DNA of 64,000 bases, from the NCBI GenBank assembly GCA_031002005.1, contig JARYHS010006964.1, positions 1,612,001 to 1,676,000 of the forward strand, written 5' to 3'. The translations under genes were made by a program, and so were the position numbers. The stretch comes from Vandiemenella viatica (Eukaryota; Arthropoda; Insecta; Orthoptera; Morabidae). The notes beneath the pieces are model-generated. The model ran no database searches and had not been told where the DNA came from. It saw only the letters and a list, made by a program, of their open reading frames with translations. Shown here one piece after another: positions 46,825 through 59,170 of the stretch; the stretch's first letter is position 1, and every line of letters starts with the position of its first letter.

Positions 46825-48380
46825 ATCAGGAATTTCAAGATTTGATTGACCTCCTTCCCAGGAGTGGTAACCGCGCTAAACGTGCGTTATTCTCGCTCGG
46901 AGGAAAATTGCTGAAGCAAGCATTCGGGACTCTAACGGAGAGTGATTTGGCACATTTGCAGTCACGGCTGGATACACTAGAACAGTCAAATGATAAAGTA
47001 CAAATTAGTCTATCAAAACAATTAATATTAACGACAAACCTGGAGTCCTCCATAACAAATAACACGAAGGCCATAAGGAAACTCGCTGATGTATTCATTG
47101 CAAAGACAACCGAACTTCAAGATACTATGAATCGTAATCTTAGAGAAATCGAAACACTTTTTGTTCAACAACTGTATAGCACACAAGTTTTGCAGCAGCT
47201 AGTTTTAGCCATCACCAATACGCGCACGGAATTAACCCGTTTGCGCATAGCTTTAATGCAAGCTACTGCGGGTAAGCTTAGTGATGTATTGATAAATCCT
47301 AAAACTTACCTACAGTATCTGCAACTGATTCAGAAACAGTTAGGAACAGAGTGGCATATGCTTTTCCCATGTACTTTAGAGAATGTCCACAGATACTACC
47401 AGATAGCAACAGTCAACATAGCGCTGATGGGGCAGAAGTTAAGAATACTTATTGATGTACCTATCGGATCAGTAGACGCCGTTCTAGACCGCTATGATAT
47501 ACATACATTCCCGGTCCTATGGGAGGAGACTAGCCACTATGTTCAATGGAAAATGCATGATGTACTTTTAATTAATAAGAATCAACAGTCTTACACTGTG
47601 CTTAATGTAGACGAGCTTGGCAGATGCAAAAATTCTATTATTACGATTTGTCCGTTGTTGACGTTGCACGATCGCAGCAAAGCCTGTTGCGAGACATCTA
47701 TGTTCTTTAATGAGGATTTCTCTGACCAGTGTCAACGGGAAATCATGGCACTACAGCATCCTTACTTGGCAACACTGCATAGTAATTGGATTTTTGCAAT
47801 GCCGAAGCCTAGTAGTATAACAGTCACCTGCTGGGACGATCAGATGGAGCCACATGTTAATAAAATAGAGCTAAGAGGGGCGGGAGTCATAGAGAATGCT
47901 ACCCAATGTCAATTTATTGGGGAAAACTTTATTATTCCCCCCATGCGTAGATCGTCTATGAGCCAGAGTCTCGATTTCCCGCAGTACCATCTTCCGAAAT
48001 TCAATAGAAGCATCTACCATAGCCAAAAACTTGTCGAGTTAAATAAAACAAATCCCCACATACTGAATCATGAAATCACTAAACATTTGAAGCAGGCACA
48101 AGATTCTATTAAATACAACCATATACTAGCGGCTATGGAAACACAAATTCATACACAGAGCAAACACAAAACCACTGTAACAACTATTAGTTTAACTGGC
48201 ATTTTGGGAGCAGCCACAATAATTGTCCTTATGTTGTATCTATACAAACGCCACGCTAGACATGTAGCACAGCTTAATGCTGAGGCAGTGGTTCCGACGG
48301 CGGCTCAGATTATTGTTGACGTATCTGGCCCGTCTCAGGTTCCTCAGCCGCCTACAGCCGCTACGCTCCACACGCAATAA
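46809..48380 (+). CDS. env: Errantivirus Env, main part (F-type fusion protein)
   Basis: 523 codons. A furin-like site (RAKR) is followed by a hydrophobic ALFSLGGKLLKQAFG segment resembling the fusion peptide of baculovirus F proteins. Next come heptad-like helices (to about residue 150), a cysteine-bearing ectodomain, a transmembrane segment near residues 460-480 (GILGAATIIVLMLYLY) and a short basic tail. Domain order matches the Baculo_F-like family. It depends on the N-terminal piece in another frame for its signal peptide, so this copy should not give a full protein. Confidence 0.9.
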   Translation: MYQALNQEFQDLIDLLPRSGNRAKRALFSLGGKLLKQAFGTLTESDLAHLQSRLDTLEQSNDKVQISLSKQLILTTNLESSITNNTKAIRKLADVFIAKTTELQDTMNRNLREIETLFVQQLYSTQVLQQLVLAITNTRTELTRLRIALMQATAGKLSDVLINPKTYLQYLQLIQKQLGTEWHMLFPCTLENVHRYYQIATVNIALMGQKLRILIDVPIGSVDAVLDRYDIHTFPVLWEETSHYVQWKMHDVLLINKNQQSYTVLNVDELGRCKNSIITICPLLTLHDRSKACCETSMFFNEDFSDQCQREIMALQHPYLATLHSNWIFAMPKPSSITVTCWDDQMEPHVNKIELRGAGVIENATQCQFIGENFIIPPMRRSSMSQSLDFPQYHLPKFNRSIYHSQKLVELNKTNPHILNHEITKHLKQAQDSIKYNHILAAMETQIHTQSKHKTTVTTISLTGILGAATIIVLMLYLYKRHARHVAQLNAEAVVPTAAQIIVDVSGPSQVPQPPTAATLHTQ

Positions 48381-48645
48381 CCTGTATACACTTGCTTTGT
48401 AGTTAATAATTCCTAGTATTTCTTTGTGCTTATTATATAAGATTCCTAATATTTGTTTTGTGCCTCCAGGGTTGGACGCCTTGTACAGCGGAATGACTAA
48501 AATTATTATGATGTTTTGTTGCATTAAAATTGTAAGCGGGAAGACACAGTCCATTTCTGAAACTTTAAAGTAGGAGCTAATATATGCCTTATCACAGGCT
48601 GAATGGAGCGTTAGCGGAGTAACGCTGGTTTGATCGGCGGGGATA
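48381..48645 (+). other. Errantivirus 3' untranslated part and polypurine tract
   Basis: Non-coding up to the 3' LTR. GGCGGGGATA directly before TGTCAG is the likely polypurine tract priming plus-strand synthesis. Confidence 0.65.
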
Positions 48646-49327
48646 TGTCAGAGGCGTAATGAATTATAGTAACTATTACTAAAGTACAGGAATTTGTTCG
48701 AGCGACAAAAGTCGCCAGCCAGCCGTTGACCTGATGACAGAGGCGATTTCGCCACGTACTGGGGCCGCGCGGGCATCGCCACTTCAGGAATGTGCAATTC
48801 GCTTGTTAGTGGGTGCGATGTCCGACAGGTTATTGCCGCCCCGCTAAGCAGGTCAACCGAGCCTTCATTTTAAGTAATATAGCAAGGAGCGGTCACTTGG
48901 AGACCGGAGCTGATCGTACGCGCCTCGGGCATCGACTTGCCGACCCAGCCAGCTATCCGCTCGTCGTCTAATCGCTAAGTGCTTTCTGCAAACCGTTAAC
49001 GGAGTGGACTGTGGCTTTCGGCGATTACTTGCCATGTATCGCAATCTTCTACGGCAATAAACTTGCAGTAGACCGTCTACCAATTCATTAATAATTTCAG
49101 TAGGCAAAGTATTCCCTCTCCTGTTTGCTCGCCTCAGGGCGTGGTGTCAGAGATAGCAATTATTCTAGCAAGCAGGCAGCAGACTATCGGCGGTCCAGTA
49201 ACTGACGGCTGCCCCGATCTGCGAGAAGAGAAGTACTAGATACAGCCACAAGTAAGTTCACTCCCCATTGGCCACACCATCCTGACAAACCCGTGGCGCG
49301 GATCAACCCCCAAAAGGGTCCACCACA
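48646..49327 (+). repeat. 3' LTR of the errantivirus
   Basis: 682 bp, nearly identical to 40215-40893. Flanked on the right by the CCAT duplication, after which the interrupted CR1 reverse transcriptase resumes. Confidence 0.95.
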
Positions 49328-49890
49328 CCATATCAGACATGTCTGTGAGGAATATAAGTGGTTCGGAAGTCGGCAACATGGCTTTATGCAAGGAAATTCA
49401 TGCAATTCACAGTTAATAGGCTATATGCAAGTTATTTCTGCTGAAATGGGCAGAGGTGGTCAAAGTGATGGTGTAGAACTAGATATTTCAAAAGATTTGG
49501 ACAGAGTGAGCTATAAGGTAAAAACTATAGGAGTTGATAAAAAAAAGTAATTTGCTGGGTAGAATAATTCTTAGAATTTGGAAAGCAAAAAATTAGCGTA
49601 GGAAATGCAGTATCAAGGGAGTTCTAGAGAGTAGTCTATTTGTATCATTGTTATTCATTATTCTAATGAATGACTGTGTTGATGGTTTACTATCAGAAGT
49701 TAGATTGTTTATAGATGAGATAATTTTATATAATAGGACCAAAATGGTAGGAGACTGTAAAAAGTTGCAGGGTGATCTAGCTAGGATAACTAGCTGGGAG
49801 AGACAACATGGGATGAAGGTCAATGCAAAGAAGAGTGAGCTTATTAGATACAATAATCCTTTTCTTGCATGGATTATACTTCCTTCATAA
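49328..49890 (+). pseudogene. CR1-type LINE RT, part right of the insertion
   Basis: Continues the frame cut at 40214: EYKWFGSRQHGFMQGNSCNS and VELDISKDLDRVSYK (49345-49520), then LFIDEIILY (49705-49735) and GMKVNAKKSELIRY. The catalytic box is F-I-D-E here but F-I-D-D in arm 2 (60450 region), so arm 1 has lost the second Asp. The LINE match stops near 49890. Confidence 0.85.
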
Positions 49891-50042
49891 GGTAATTTTT
49901 TTTATTAACTATTCAATTGATTAAACTAGTGCTAATCAAGGCGATATAACTCCAGTTATAATGTAAAAAAATTTAATCATAAGAGGTAACCATTTTGATA
50001 GCCAAAATGACTGTTGCATAAAAATACTATCCAAGAACTTAC

Positions 50043-50586
50043 CTTCTTTTTGAAGTGCTGTTGGTGTACTTATGAAGATAAAGTTTGGTGCTATCTTCAA
50101 ACACTTTCAAGCAATATGTACAAACAAATAAGGGAGCGGAAATATCTGAGATATGACTAAATACATGTTTTGTTAGACAGCACCCAGAGACAAATGTCTG
50201 TGCACATAATGCACATGAAATTTCAAAATTATTTTTCTTGATGTGGTGGAAATCATGTGCACATAACACTGATTTTTTTAAGAATACCTGACCACATTCT
50301 TGACAAATATATGATGGTGTATTTGCAAAAAGATCATGAGTAAAAACATGCCTGATTAGCAACTCTTTTGTTGATAAATATTGAAGACATATTGCACACA
50401 TATACTGCGACACACACAGAAATGACATGGTGCTGCCACTGGTCTTGTTAAATACACTGTTACCACCCACATCAAATCAGAGTAAAGGTGTACTTGTCAC
50501 TGTCAGATAACACAGATGCTCCTGCACACTATAATAATTTTATGTACAGCACAGTATTTAATTTTTTTCATAGATAAATCTTTGTC
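50043..50586 (-). CDS. Four-finger C2H2 exon, arm 1 copy
   Basis: A polypyrimidine tract and AG at 50588-50587 can start the exon. The first in-frame ATG is 50428 in good context (CACCATGT). The donor AAG-GTAAGT begins at 50042, so the coding part is 50428-50043 (128 codons plus two bases). Three C2H2 fingers (CAICLQYLSTKELLIRHVFTH cut short here; CQECGQVF; CALCAQTF) and a fourth that lacks its last His (CTYCLKVF, ending LHKYTN) are encoded. The frame is open in both arms despite several amino-acid differences. Downstream exons are not visible. It could be a first coding exon of a host regulator or an old retained fragment. Confidence 0.55.
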
Positions 50587-50984
50587 CTGCAAAATAAGAG
50601 AGAAGTAATTTTCTTGTAGTAATAAGCATGAATCAAAAATTAATATAGACACCATTATATCATGTATATTACATCAAAAAATAAAAATTGGTCTATCATG
50701 GTCTCCAGTTCACATACCCACTGTTGAAAAATCTCTCAATTCCTTAAACCCTTATTACAACGTTCACTCAGGAGGCTGAAAATAACTTCTGAAGCTTACA
50801 TGCCTCAGAACATTTATTTTGGTATTCAATTTTTACTTTATGTTCTTCTATTGTTAGTAACAGTAGAAACCACCACAGCAGGATTTCTACAGGAGCAATG
50901 ATAAAAATATTATTTTCAACAAAACATACCAATAATATACTATTTTAACAAATGCCATGCACAGAAAAGATTTATCAACACTCA

Positions 50985-53115
50985 AGCTAATGTCAGCCAA
51001 AATAAGAGTAACTCTCTATTTATTCAGACCAAAAATGAATAAGAAGTATTAAAAATTATTAGTGAGTTGAAACCTAAATTTTCTTCTGAAATTGATGATG
51101 TCCCAGATTTTCTATTAAAAAAAAAGTCTTGAATTAATAGCTTGTTCTCTCTCTCAAATAAGCAATAGTTCATTCTCTAGTGGAATATTTTTAGATAGGC
51201 TTAATACAAAAAAAGTAAAACCCCTATTAAAAAAAAGGGGAAAAAGATAAGGAGTAAAACTACCATCTGGTGTCAGTCCTATCATGTTTCTCTTAAATCA
51301 GAGAAAAGCTATTTCAAAAATACTGGTCAACTTTTAAGAAAATAATAAACTATTTCCGGATACTCAATATAGGTTTAGAAAGAATAAATCAACTAAAACT
51401 GTTCTTTTTTCATTTTACACAGAAATCTTAGACACTTGATGCAAAAGGACATATATCTGGAATATGCTTTGACATCTCAAAGGCATTTAATTTAACAGAT
51501 GGTAATATCTTGCTTTCAAATTAGAACACCTAGGAGTTAGAGGAGTAGCTAGAAATTGGATAAAGTCGTACCTGCATGATAGAAAACAGATTGTCGATTG
51601 TAGCTTTAAGACTGAGAACAATTTAAATTATGTGCACTCAGTTGCAAATACATAAAATATGGAGTGCCACCATGGTCAATACTTGAGCCTTTACTATTCT
51701 CAGTATATATAAATGAACTAGAAAAAACAAATAACTGCCAAAAATATATTAAATTTGCAGATAACACCACCATATAAATGAAAGAATATACTAAAATATT
51801 GAAGACTCTCCTCAAAATGTTGTGAACTGGTTTTCTCAGAACAAGCTAATAATAAACACAGAAAAAACACGTGCCATTTACTTCAGGACAAAAAATAATA
51901 TCGATATCCAGTTACCTACGGTAAAACTCAGTGATGAACTACTCAAAAATATAGAAAACATAAAATTTTAGGTATAAGCATACAAGATAATTTAAAATGG
52001 AACACATATATGGAACATCTTTATAAATAACAATTCTGGCCTCGCATTCGGGAGGACGGCGGTTCGAATCCCCGTCCGGGCATCCAGATTTGGGTTTTCC
52101 ATGGTTTCCCAAATCACTCCAGGCAAATGCCGGGATGCTTCCTTCATAAAGGCCATGGCCGAATTCCTTCCCATTCCTTGCCCCGCACCCATCCTTTCCC
52201 GTTTCTAAGGACCTCGCTGTTAGAGAGACGTTAAGCAGATAATATATATATATATATATATATATAATAACTAAATACTATATGCTACAAGATGGGAATA
52301 TTAGTTGGTTGCATATCTAATTAAACTATTAGGAATATTTATTTTGAGTACGTGCACAAATTATTAAGGTATGGTATCATATTCTGGGGAAACTCCACAC
52401 TAAGTATCACATGCTTCAAAATGCAGAAAATAATTATTAGAATTATTGAAGGAGTAAGAAGTAGAACATCATGTAGACTTTTATTTAAAAAGTTGCAAAT
52501 TCACCCATAGCCCTATTTGTATATACTGGAAACTAAAAAATCCGTTAAAAATATAGAAACTTCCGAGTATACAATACAAACAAACAATGTTATACACACG
52601 TATAATGCTTGAGAGAATCTAGACTTTCATATATCACAAACAAATACTACCTTTTGAAAGATAGGGCCACTTCATAAGGGAAACAGATTGTTTAATAAAC
52701 TACCACAAAGGATCAAGTCTATAAAGACAAAATACTGAATTCACATCAGGACTGAAGGAGTACATGCTTTACCACTGCTTCTACAGTATTGATGAGTATT
52801 TGCAAACCAAAAGGTAGTCTTAAGTCACAGTGACTGCATAAATATAAATAGGAAAAATACTATAAATCAGGTGTTGATTGTCTATTTGTAATAATAAATG
52901 TTTTTGTTTTTATCAAATTTGTAAAATTATGTTACCTTGTAGTTAATCACAGAAAGGATAAAATGTGAGAGAATGTATGTTGTATGTGTGTGTGTGTGTT
53001 TGTATGTATGTCTGTCTGCGTACAGACTATTTTTGATATAAACCATATCACTTGTACTTTGTACTATGTATGATGCAAAGGGACCAATAAATACAAAAAA
53101 TACAAATACAAATAG
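50985..53115 (+). mobile_element. Jockey-type LINE, arm 1 copy
   Basis: Broken RT translation: ELKPKFSSEIDDVPDFLLK (51065-51120), RFRKNKSTKTVLFSF (51370-51415), GICFDISKAFNL, YIKFADNTTI in the catalytic region (51755-51775) and NKLIINTEKT. After an inserted SINE it continues with WGNSTLSI-like and LFNKLPQ regions (52385-52720). It ends in (AAATAC)n near 53090-53110, a typical 3' tail. Dead. Belongs to a different family from the CR1-type element. Confidence 0.8.
52034..52240 (+). mobile_element. tRNA-derived SINE inside the LINE, arm 1
   Basis: Starts CTGGCCTCGCATTCGGG. Box B GGTTCGAATCC lies at 52061-52071. A body with GTTTTCCATGGTTTCCC and CAGGCAAATGCCGGGATG follows, then a (TA)n tail from about 52240. 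It interrupts the LINE between KWNTYMEHL and the following region. Present at the same place in arm 2. Confidence 0.88.
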
Positions 53116-53416
53116 TAGTATTCTTGTGGTCCAGGCTGCATTCCTACGTGAGCACAACCAATAATGTTGGCTCATTATTGTAAGGGGGTGGCTACTAAGC
53201 AAAATGCATTAGATTATTAACAAGTTAGGTAGTTCACCAATTAACATAGTTGAGCATATCTGCTATCATAGCACAATGCTGTGCATTTATATACATTTGT
53301 GAATCGATATTTCTCCCCTACATGTCACATGGATGTGTAATGCAGTTTTTTATTGAAAATTAAAGCCTGAGAAATAGCTACAAGGAACATAAACAGATAA
53401 AATAATGTGTATTTCT

Positions 53417-53679
53417 CGCACAGTTACTATCGTGATAAGTACAACGAGTATGTCACAATTTCTTGCTACAATTTCTTTTTACTATAAATTCATGTCTATC
53501 ATCTGAATATATGTATTAACAATAAAAGTCAATGCTGAATATTTTTTCCCAACAATTGAACCTATTAGTATAAATCAATTCGAATTTTATCCGGTCTGTA
53601 AAAGTAGCACAAGTCAAGTTATAGAATAATAATGACTTGTACTCATTGTACTTATCACGATAGTTATTAAATTGTGCAG
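53417..53679. mobile_element. Small inverted-repeat element (MITE), arm 1
   Basis: The ends share ACTATCGTGATAAGTACAA and -GAGTA in inverse orientation (53427-53450 and 53632-53665), with GCACA words outside. 263 bp, non-coding, AT-rich centre. The same element is in arm 2. Family unknown. Confidence 0.7.
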
Positions 53680-54455
53680 AACTGCACAGCTTCGAACAAT
53701 TTTACTAGTTTAGGAATCCTTTGATGGTTGTAACGAAAAAATTTTCTTAAATCATATTTACAAATTTTCATAACAAAATGACAATTCCTTCTGAGAAGGT
53801 TCAAATTATGGAGGAGGCCAAACCTCCTACTAATGCAAAACTTGTTAACAATTTGTCAGGATGCTTGTGCTGGCGCTTACTACAAACTAGAAGTGGATAC
53901 TATCTATTGTGAAAACATTTACTGTGGCTTACATGGTGAGTTAGAACTGCTTTTCTTTTTACTTTCCCTGTCTTAATAACAGTGTTTATCAGTTGTTGCC
54001 ATTCTTTTGAAGAATGTATATCTAACATATACATCCTCAAAACTACGCATCTAACTTTTAACAGAATGAGGAGACAAGATACTCATGCAAATACCTACAG
54101 ACAACTACAAATAGGAGACCTCAATCATTTAATTGAATTTTAACAAACTGATAACCACAAAACTATAAATAAAAACACACAAAGCAGCTCAAGAAAGATC
54201 TTGGATCCTAGGGAGCAACTTCAATGTCCACAAAACCTACCAAGCTTCGTCTTTCTACACGGCAATATTTCAAAAAAGCTTAATTTTGGTACCAAACTAA
54301 AGCTTTAAATGTTCTAAAAGTATCCGTGAAATAACTAACAACAAACTTTTCGAACTAATCACCTGGTGTGAAAGTAGTGTCGATGGGACAGCAATCAGCA
54401 ATGCCTGAACTGCACGGCTATATAAAGAAATAGAAAGTGCAGACCTACCGCTTGC
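53680..54455. other. Unique-looking arm 1 end
   Basis: No gene seen. Matches 55656-56448 inverted up to the first N. Confidence 0.5.
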
Positions 54456-55455
54456 NNNNNNNNNNNNNNNNNNNNNNNNNNNNNNNNNNNNNNNNNNNNN
54501 NNNNNNNNNNNNNNNNNNNNNNNNNNNNNNNNNNNNNNNNNNNNNNNNNNNNNNNNNNNNNNNNNNNNNNNNNNNNNNNNNNNNNNNNNNNNNNNNNNNN
54601 NNNNNNNNNNNNNNNNNNNNNNNNNNNNNNNNNNNNNNNNNNNNNNNNNNNNNNNNNNNNNNNNNNNNNNNNNNNNNNNNNNNNNNNNNNNNNNNNNNNN
54701 NNNNNNNNNNNNNNNNNNNNNNNNNNNNNNNNNNNNNNNNNNNNNNNNNNNNNNNNNNNNNNNNNNNNNNNNNNNNNNNNNNNNNNNNNNNNNNNNNNNN
54801 NNNNNNNNNNNNNNNNNNNNNNNNNNNNNNNNNNNNNNNNNNNNNNNNNNNNNNNNNNNNNNNNNNNNNNNNNNNNNNNNNNNNNNNNNNNNNNNNNNNN
54901 NNNNNNNNNNNNNNNNNNNNNNNNNNNNNNNNNNNNNNNNNNNNNNNNNNNNNNNNNNNNNNNNNNNNNNNNNNNNNNNNNNNNNNNNNNNNNNNNNNNN
55001 NNNNNNNNNNNNNNNNNNNNNNNNNNNNNNNNNNNNNNNNNNNNNNNNNNNNNNNNNNNNNNNNNNNNNNNNNNNNNNNNNNNNNNNNNNNNNNNNNNNN
55101 NNNNNNNNNNNNNNNNNNNNNNNNNNNNNNNNNNNNNNNNNNNNNNNNNNNNNNNNNNNNNNNNNNNNNNNNNNNNNNNNNNNNNNNNNNNNNNNNNNNN
55201 NNNNNNNNNNNNNNNNNNNNNNNNNNNNNNNNNNNNNNNNNNNNNNNNNNNNNNNNNNNNNNNNNNNNNNNNNNNNNNNNNNNNNNNNNNNNNNNNNNNN
55301 NNNNNNNNNNNNNNNNNNNNNNNNNNNNNNNNNNNNNNNNNNNNNNNNNNNNNNNNNNNNNNNNNNNNNNNNNNNNNNNNNNNNNNNNNNNNNNNNNNNN
55401 NNNNNNNNNNNNNNNNNNNNNNNNNNNNNNNNNNNNNNNNNNNNNNNNNNNNNNN
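54456..55455. other. Assembly gap, exactly 1000 N
   Basis: A round-number run of N is normally a placeholder of unknown true length. It sits between the two inverted arms. Confidence 0.99.
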
Positions 55456-55655
55456 AATCCATAATTTAAGGTTTGATTACATAATTTAAAGAAACAACAA
55501 AAATCTTGAATTCAATGATTCTTCTCTCACAGGCATTATCTTTGTAGGCTATCAGCTGTGCTAACTGAATGTTGTGTTTGCTGTAAATAGTATTGTGTAT
55601 GTATATCTCAAGATGTCAACAGGAGTTATATGCATCTAGTAAATGCTGTGTTATA
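55456..55655. other. Unpaired sequence next to the gap
   Basis: About 200 bp right of the gap without a partner in arm 1. Either the centre of the palindrome or sequence lost from arm 1 in the gap. Confidence 0.6.
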
Positions 55656-56448
55656 TTAAGCAAGCGGTAGGTCTGCACTTCCTATTTCTTTATATAGCCG
55701 TGCAGTTCAGGCATTGCTGATTGCTGGCCCACAACAACATCAACACTATTTCACACCAGGTGATTAATTACAAAAGTTTCTTGTTATTTATTTCACTGAT
55801 ACTTTTAGAACATTTAAAGCTTTAGTATGGTTCCAAAATTAAGCTTTTTTGAAATATTGCCGTGTAGAAAGACGAAGCTTGGTAGGTTTTGTGGACATTG
55901 AAGTTGCTCCCTAGGATCCAAGATCTTTCTTGAGCTGCTTTGTGTGTTTTTATTTATAGTTTTGTGGTTAGCAGTTTGTTAAAATTCAATTAAATGATTG
56001 AGGTCTCCTATCTGTAGTTGTCTGTAGGTATTTGCATGAGTATCTTGTCTCCTCATTCAATTAAAAGTTAAATGCGTAGTTTTGAGGATGTATTGAAATA
56101 TGTTAGATATACATTCTTCAAAAGAATGGCAACAACTGATAATCACTGTTATGAAGACAGGGAAAGTAAAAAGAAAAGCAGTTCTAACTCACCATGTAAG
56201 CCACAGTAAATGTTTTCACAATAGATAATAACCACTTCTAGTTTGTAGTAAGCTCCAGCACAAGCATCCTGACAAATTGTTAACAGGTTTTGCATTAGTA
56301 GGAGGTCTGGCCTCCTCCATAATTTGAACCTTCTCAGAAGGAATTGTCATTTTGTTATGAAAATTTGTACATATGATTTAAGAAAATCTTTTCGTTACAA
56401 CCTTCAAAGGATTCCTAAACTAGTAAAATTGTTCGAAACTGCGCAGTT

Positions 56449-56713
56449 CTGCACAATTTAATAACTATCGTGATAAGTACAATGAGTACAAGTCATTATT
56501 ATTCTATAACTTGACTTGTGCTACTTTTACAGACCGGATAAAATGCGAATTGATTTATACTAATAGGTTCAATTGTTGGAGAAAAAATATTCAGCATTGA
56601 CTTTTATTGTTAATACATATATTCAGATGATAGACATGAATTTATAGTAAAAAGAAATTGTAGCATGAAATTGTGACATACTCATTGTACTTATCACGAT
56701 AGTAACTGTGCGA
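56449..56713. mobile_element. Small inverted-repeat element (MITE), arm 2
   Basis: Counterpart of 53417-53679, with the same inverted ACTATCGTGATAAGTACAA ends. Shared by both arms, so it was inserted before they separated. Confidence 0.7.
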
Positions 56714-57012
56714 GAAATACACATTATTTTATCTGTTTATGTTCCTTGTAGCTATTTCTCAGGCTTTATTTTTCAATAAAAAACTGCATTACACATCCAT
56801 GTGACATGTACGGGAGAAATATCGATGCACAAATGTATATAAATGCACAGCATTGTGCTATGATAGCAGATATGCTCAACTATGTTAATTGCTGAACTAC
56901 CTAACTTGTTAATAATCTAATGCATTTTGCTTAGTAGCCACCCCCTTACAATAATGAGCCAACATTATTGGTTGTGCTCAGGTAGGAATGCAGCCTGGAC
57001 AACAATGAATAC

Positions 57013-57849
57013 TACTATTTGTATTTGTATTTATTGGTCCCTTTGCATCATACATAGTACAAAGTACAAGTGATATGGCTTATGTCAAAAATAGTCATGT
57101 ACGCAGACAGACATACATACAAACACACACACACACAACATACATTCTCTCACATTTTATCCTTTCTGTGATTAACTACAAGGTAACATAATTTTACAAA
57201 TTTGATAAAAATCAAAAACATTTATTATTACAAATAGACAATCAACACCTGATTTATAGTACTATTTTTCCTATTTATATTATGAAGTCACTGTGACTTA
57301 AGACTACCTTTTGGTTTGCAAATACTCATCAATACTGTAGAAGCAGTGGTCAAGCATGTACTCCTTCAGTCCTGATGTGAATTCAGTATTTTGTCTTTAT
57401 AGACTTGATCCTTTGTGGTAGTTTATTAAACAATCTGTTTCCCTTATGAAGTTGCCCTATCTTTCAAAAGGTAGTATTTGTTTTTGATATATGAAAGTCT
57501 AGATTCTCTCTAGCATTATACGTGTGTATAACATTGTTGTTTGTATTGTATACTCAGAAGTTCCTATATTTTTAATGGATTTTTTAGTTTCCAGTATATA
57601 TAAATAGGGCTATGGGTGAATTTGCAACTTTTTAAATAAAAGTCTACATGATGTTCTACTTCTTACTCCTTCAATAATTGTAATAATTATTTTTTGTATT
57701 TTGAAGCATGTGATTCTTAGTGTGGAGTTTCCCCAGAATATGATACCATACCTTAATAATATGTGCACATACTCAAAATAAATATTCCTAATAGTTTAAT
57801 TAGATATGCAACCAACTAATATTCCCATCTTGTAGCAGATAGTATTTAG

Positions 57850-57905
<56 letters not shown>

Positions 57906-59170
57906 CTGCTTAACATCTCTCTAACAGCGAGGTCCTTAGAGACGGGAAAGGATGGGTGGGGGGCAAGGAATGGGAAGGAATTCGGCCATAGGCCTTTATG
58001 AAGGAAGCATCCCGGCATTTGCCTGGAGTGATTTGGGAAACCATGGAAAACCCAAATCTGGATGCCCGGACGGGGATTCGAACCGCCGTCCTCCCGAATG
58101 TGAGGCCAGAACTGTTATTTATAAAGATGTTCCATATGTGTGTTCCATTTTAAATTATCTTGTATGCTTATACCTAAAATTTTATGTTTTCTATATTTTT
58201 GAGTAGTTCATCACTGAGTTTTACTGTAGGTAACTGGATATCGATATTACTTTTTGTCCTGAAGTAAATGGCACGTGTCTTTTCTGTGTTTATTATTAGC
58301 TTGTTCTGAGAAAACCAGTTCGCAACATTTTTAGAAGAGTCTTCAATATTTTAGTATATTCTTTCATTTATATGGTGGTGTTATCTGCAAATTTAATATA
58401 TTTTTGGCAGTTATTTGTTGTTTCTAGATCATTTATATATACTGAGAATAGTAAAGGCTCAAGTATTGACCCTGGTGGCACTCCATATTTTATGTATTTG
58501 CAACTGAGTGCACATAATTTAAATTGTTCTCAGTCTTAAAGCTACAATCGACAATCTGTTTTCTATCATGCAGGTACGACATTTATCCAATTTATAGCTA
58601 CTCCTCTAACTCCTAGGTGTTCTAATTTGAAAGCAAGATATTACCATCTGTTAAATTAAATGCCTTTGAGATGTCAAAGCATATTCCAGATATATGTCCT
58701 TTTGCATCAAGTGTCTAAGATTTCTGTGTAAAATGAAAAAAGAGCAGTTTTAGTTGATTTATTCTTTCTAAACCCATATTGAGTATCCGGAAATAGTTTA
58801 TTATTTTCTTAAAAGTTGACCAGTATTTTTGAAATAGCTTTTCTCTGATTTAAGAGAAACATGATAGGACTGACACCAGATGGTAGTTTTACTCCTTATC
58901 TTTTTCCCCTTTTTTGAATAGGGGTTTTACTTTTTTTGTATTAAGCCTATCTAAAAATATTCCACTAGAGAATGAACTATTGCTTATTTGAGAGAGAGAA
59001 CAAGCTATTAATTCAAGACTTTTTTTTTAATAGAAAATCTGGGACATCATCAATTTCAGAAGAAAATTTAGGTTTCAACTCACTAATAATTTTTAATACT
59101 TCTTATTCATTTTTTGTCTGAATAAATAGAGAGTTACTATTATTTTGGCTGACATTAGCTTGAGTGTTGA
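57013..59170 (-). mobile_element. Jockey-type LINE, arm 2 copy
   Basis: Inverted counterpart of 50985-53115 with the same RT landmarks and the same (AAATAC)n tail, here at 57015-57035. Also dead. Differences from arm 1 include single bases and the length of the (TA)n behind the SINE. Confidence 0.8.
57903..58111 (-). mobile_element. tRNA-derived SINE inside the LINE, arm 2
   Basis: Counterpart of the arm 1 SINE: box B in GGGGATTCGAACC form at about 58073-58085. The adjoining (TA)n run (about 57857-57901) is clearly longer than in arm 1 (about 52240-52266), an expected fast-changing difference between allelic or duplicated copies. Confidence 0.88.

Larger units (their letters stand above)
40215..49327 (+). 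mobile_element. Errantivirus (Ty3/gypsy LTR element with env)
   Basis: 9113 bp, with direct LTRs beginning TGTCAG and ending CCACCACA and a 4-bp target duplication CCAT (40211-40214, 49328-49331). Gene order is gag, protease, RT, RNase H, integrase, env. The errantivirus group of insect gypsy elements is characterised by an env of the baculovirus-F type. LTRs differ by only a handful of substitutions and small indels, so insertion is recent, yet four reading-frame changes are seen (one programmed, three apparently damage). It interrupts the RT of a CR1-type LINE. Confidence 0.97.
39470..54455 (+). repeat. Inverted duplication, arm 1
   Basis: It matches the reverse complement of 55656-61571 throughout, apart from the 9.1-kb errantivirus and small differences. 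In order: CR1 ORF2, zinc-finger exon, jockey-type LINE with inserted SINE, (TA)n, MITE, and unique-looking sequence up to the N gap. The match begins at AAAAAAGGTTAATGG (39474) and runs into the first N. By eye the arms differ by a few per cent, including microsatellite lengths. Confidence 0.95.

Noticed and set aside
52061..52071. tRNA gene at the GGTTCGAATCC motif
   Set aside because: No acceptor stem or full cloverleaf; it is the box B of a SINE with a long body.
54395..55489. Two 350-codon frames on opposite strands
   Set aside because: They consist almost wholly of N read as unknown residues; the gap creates them.
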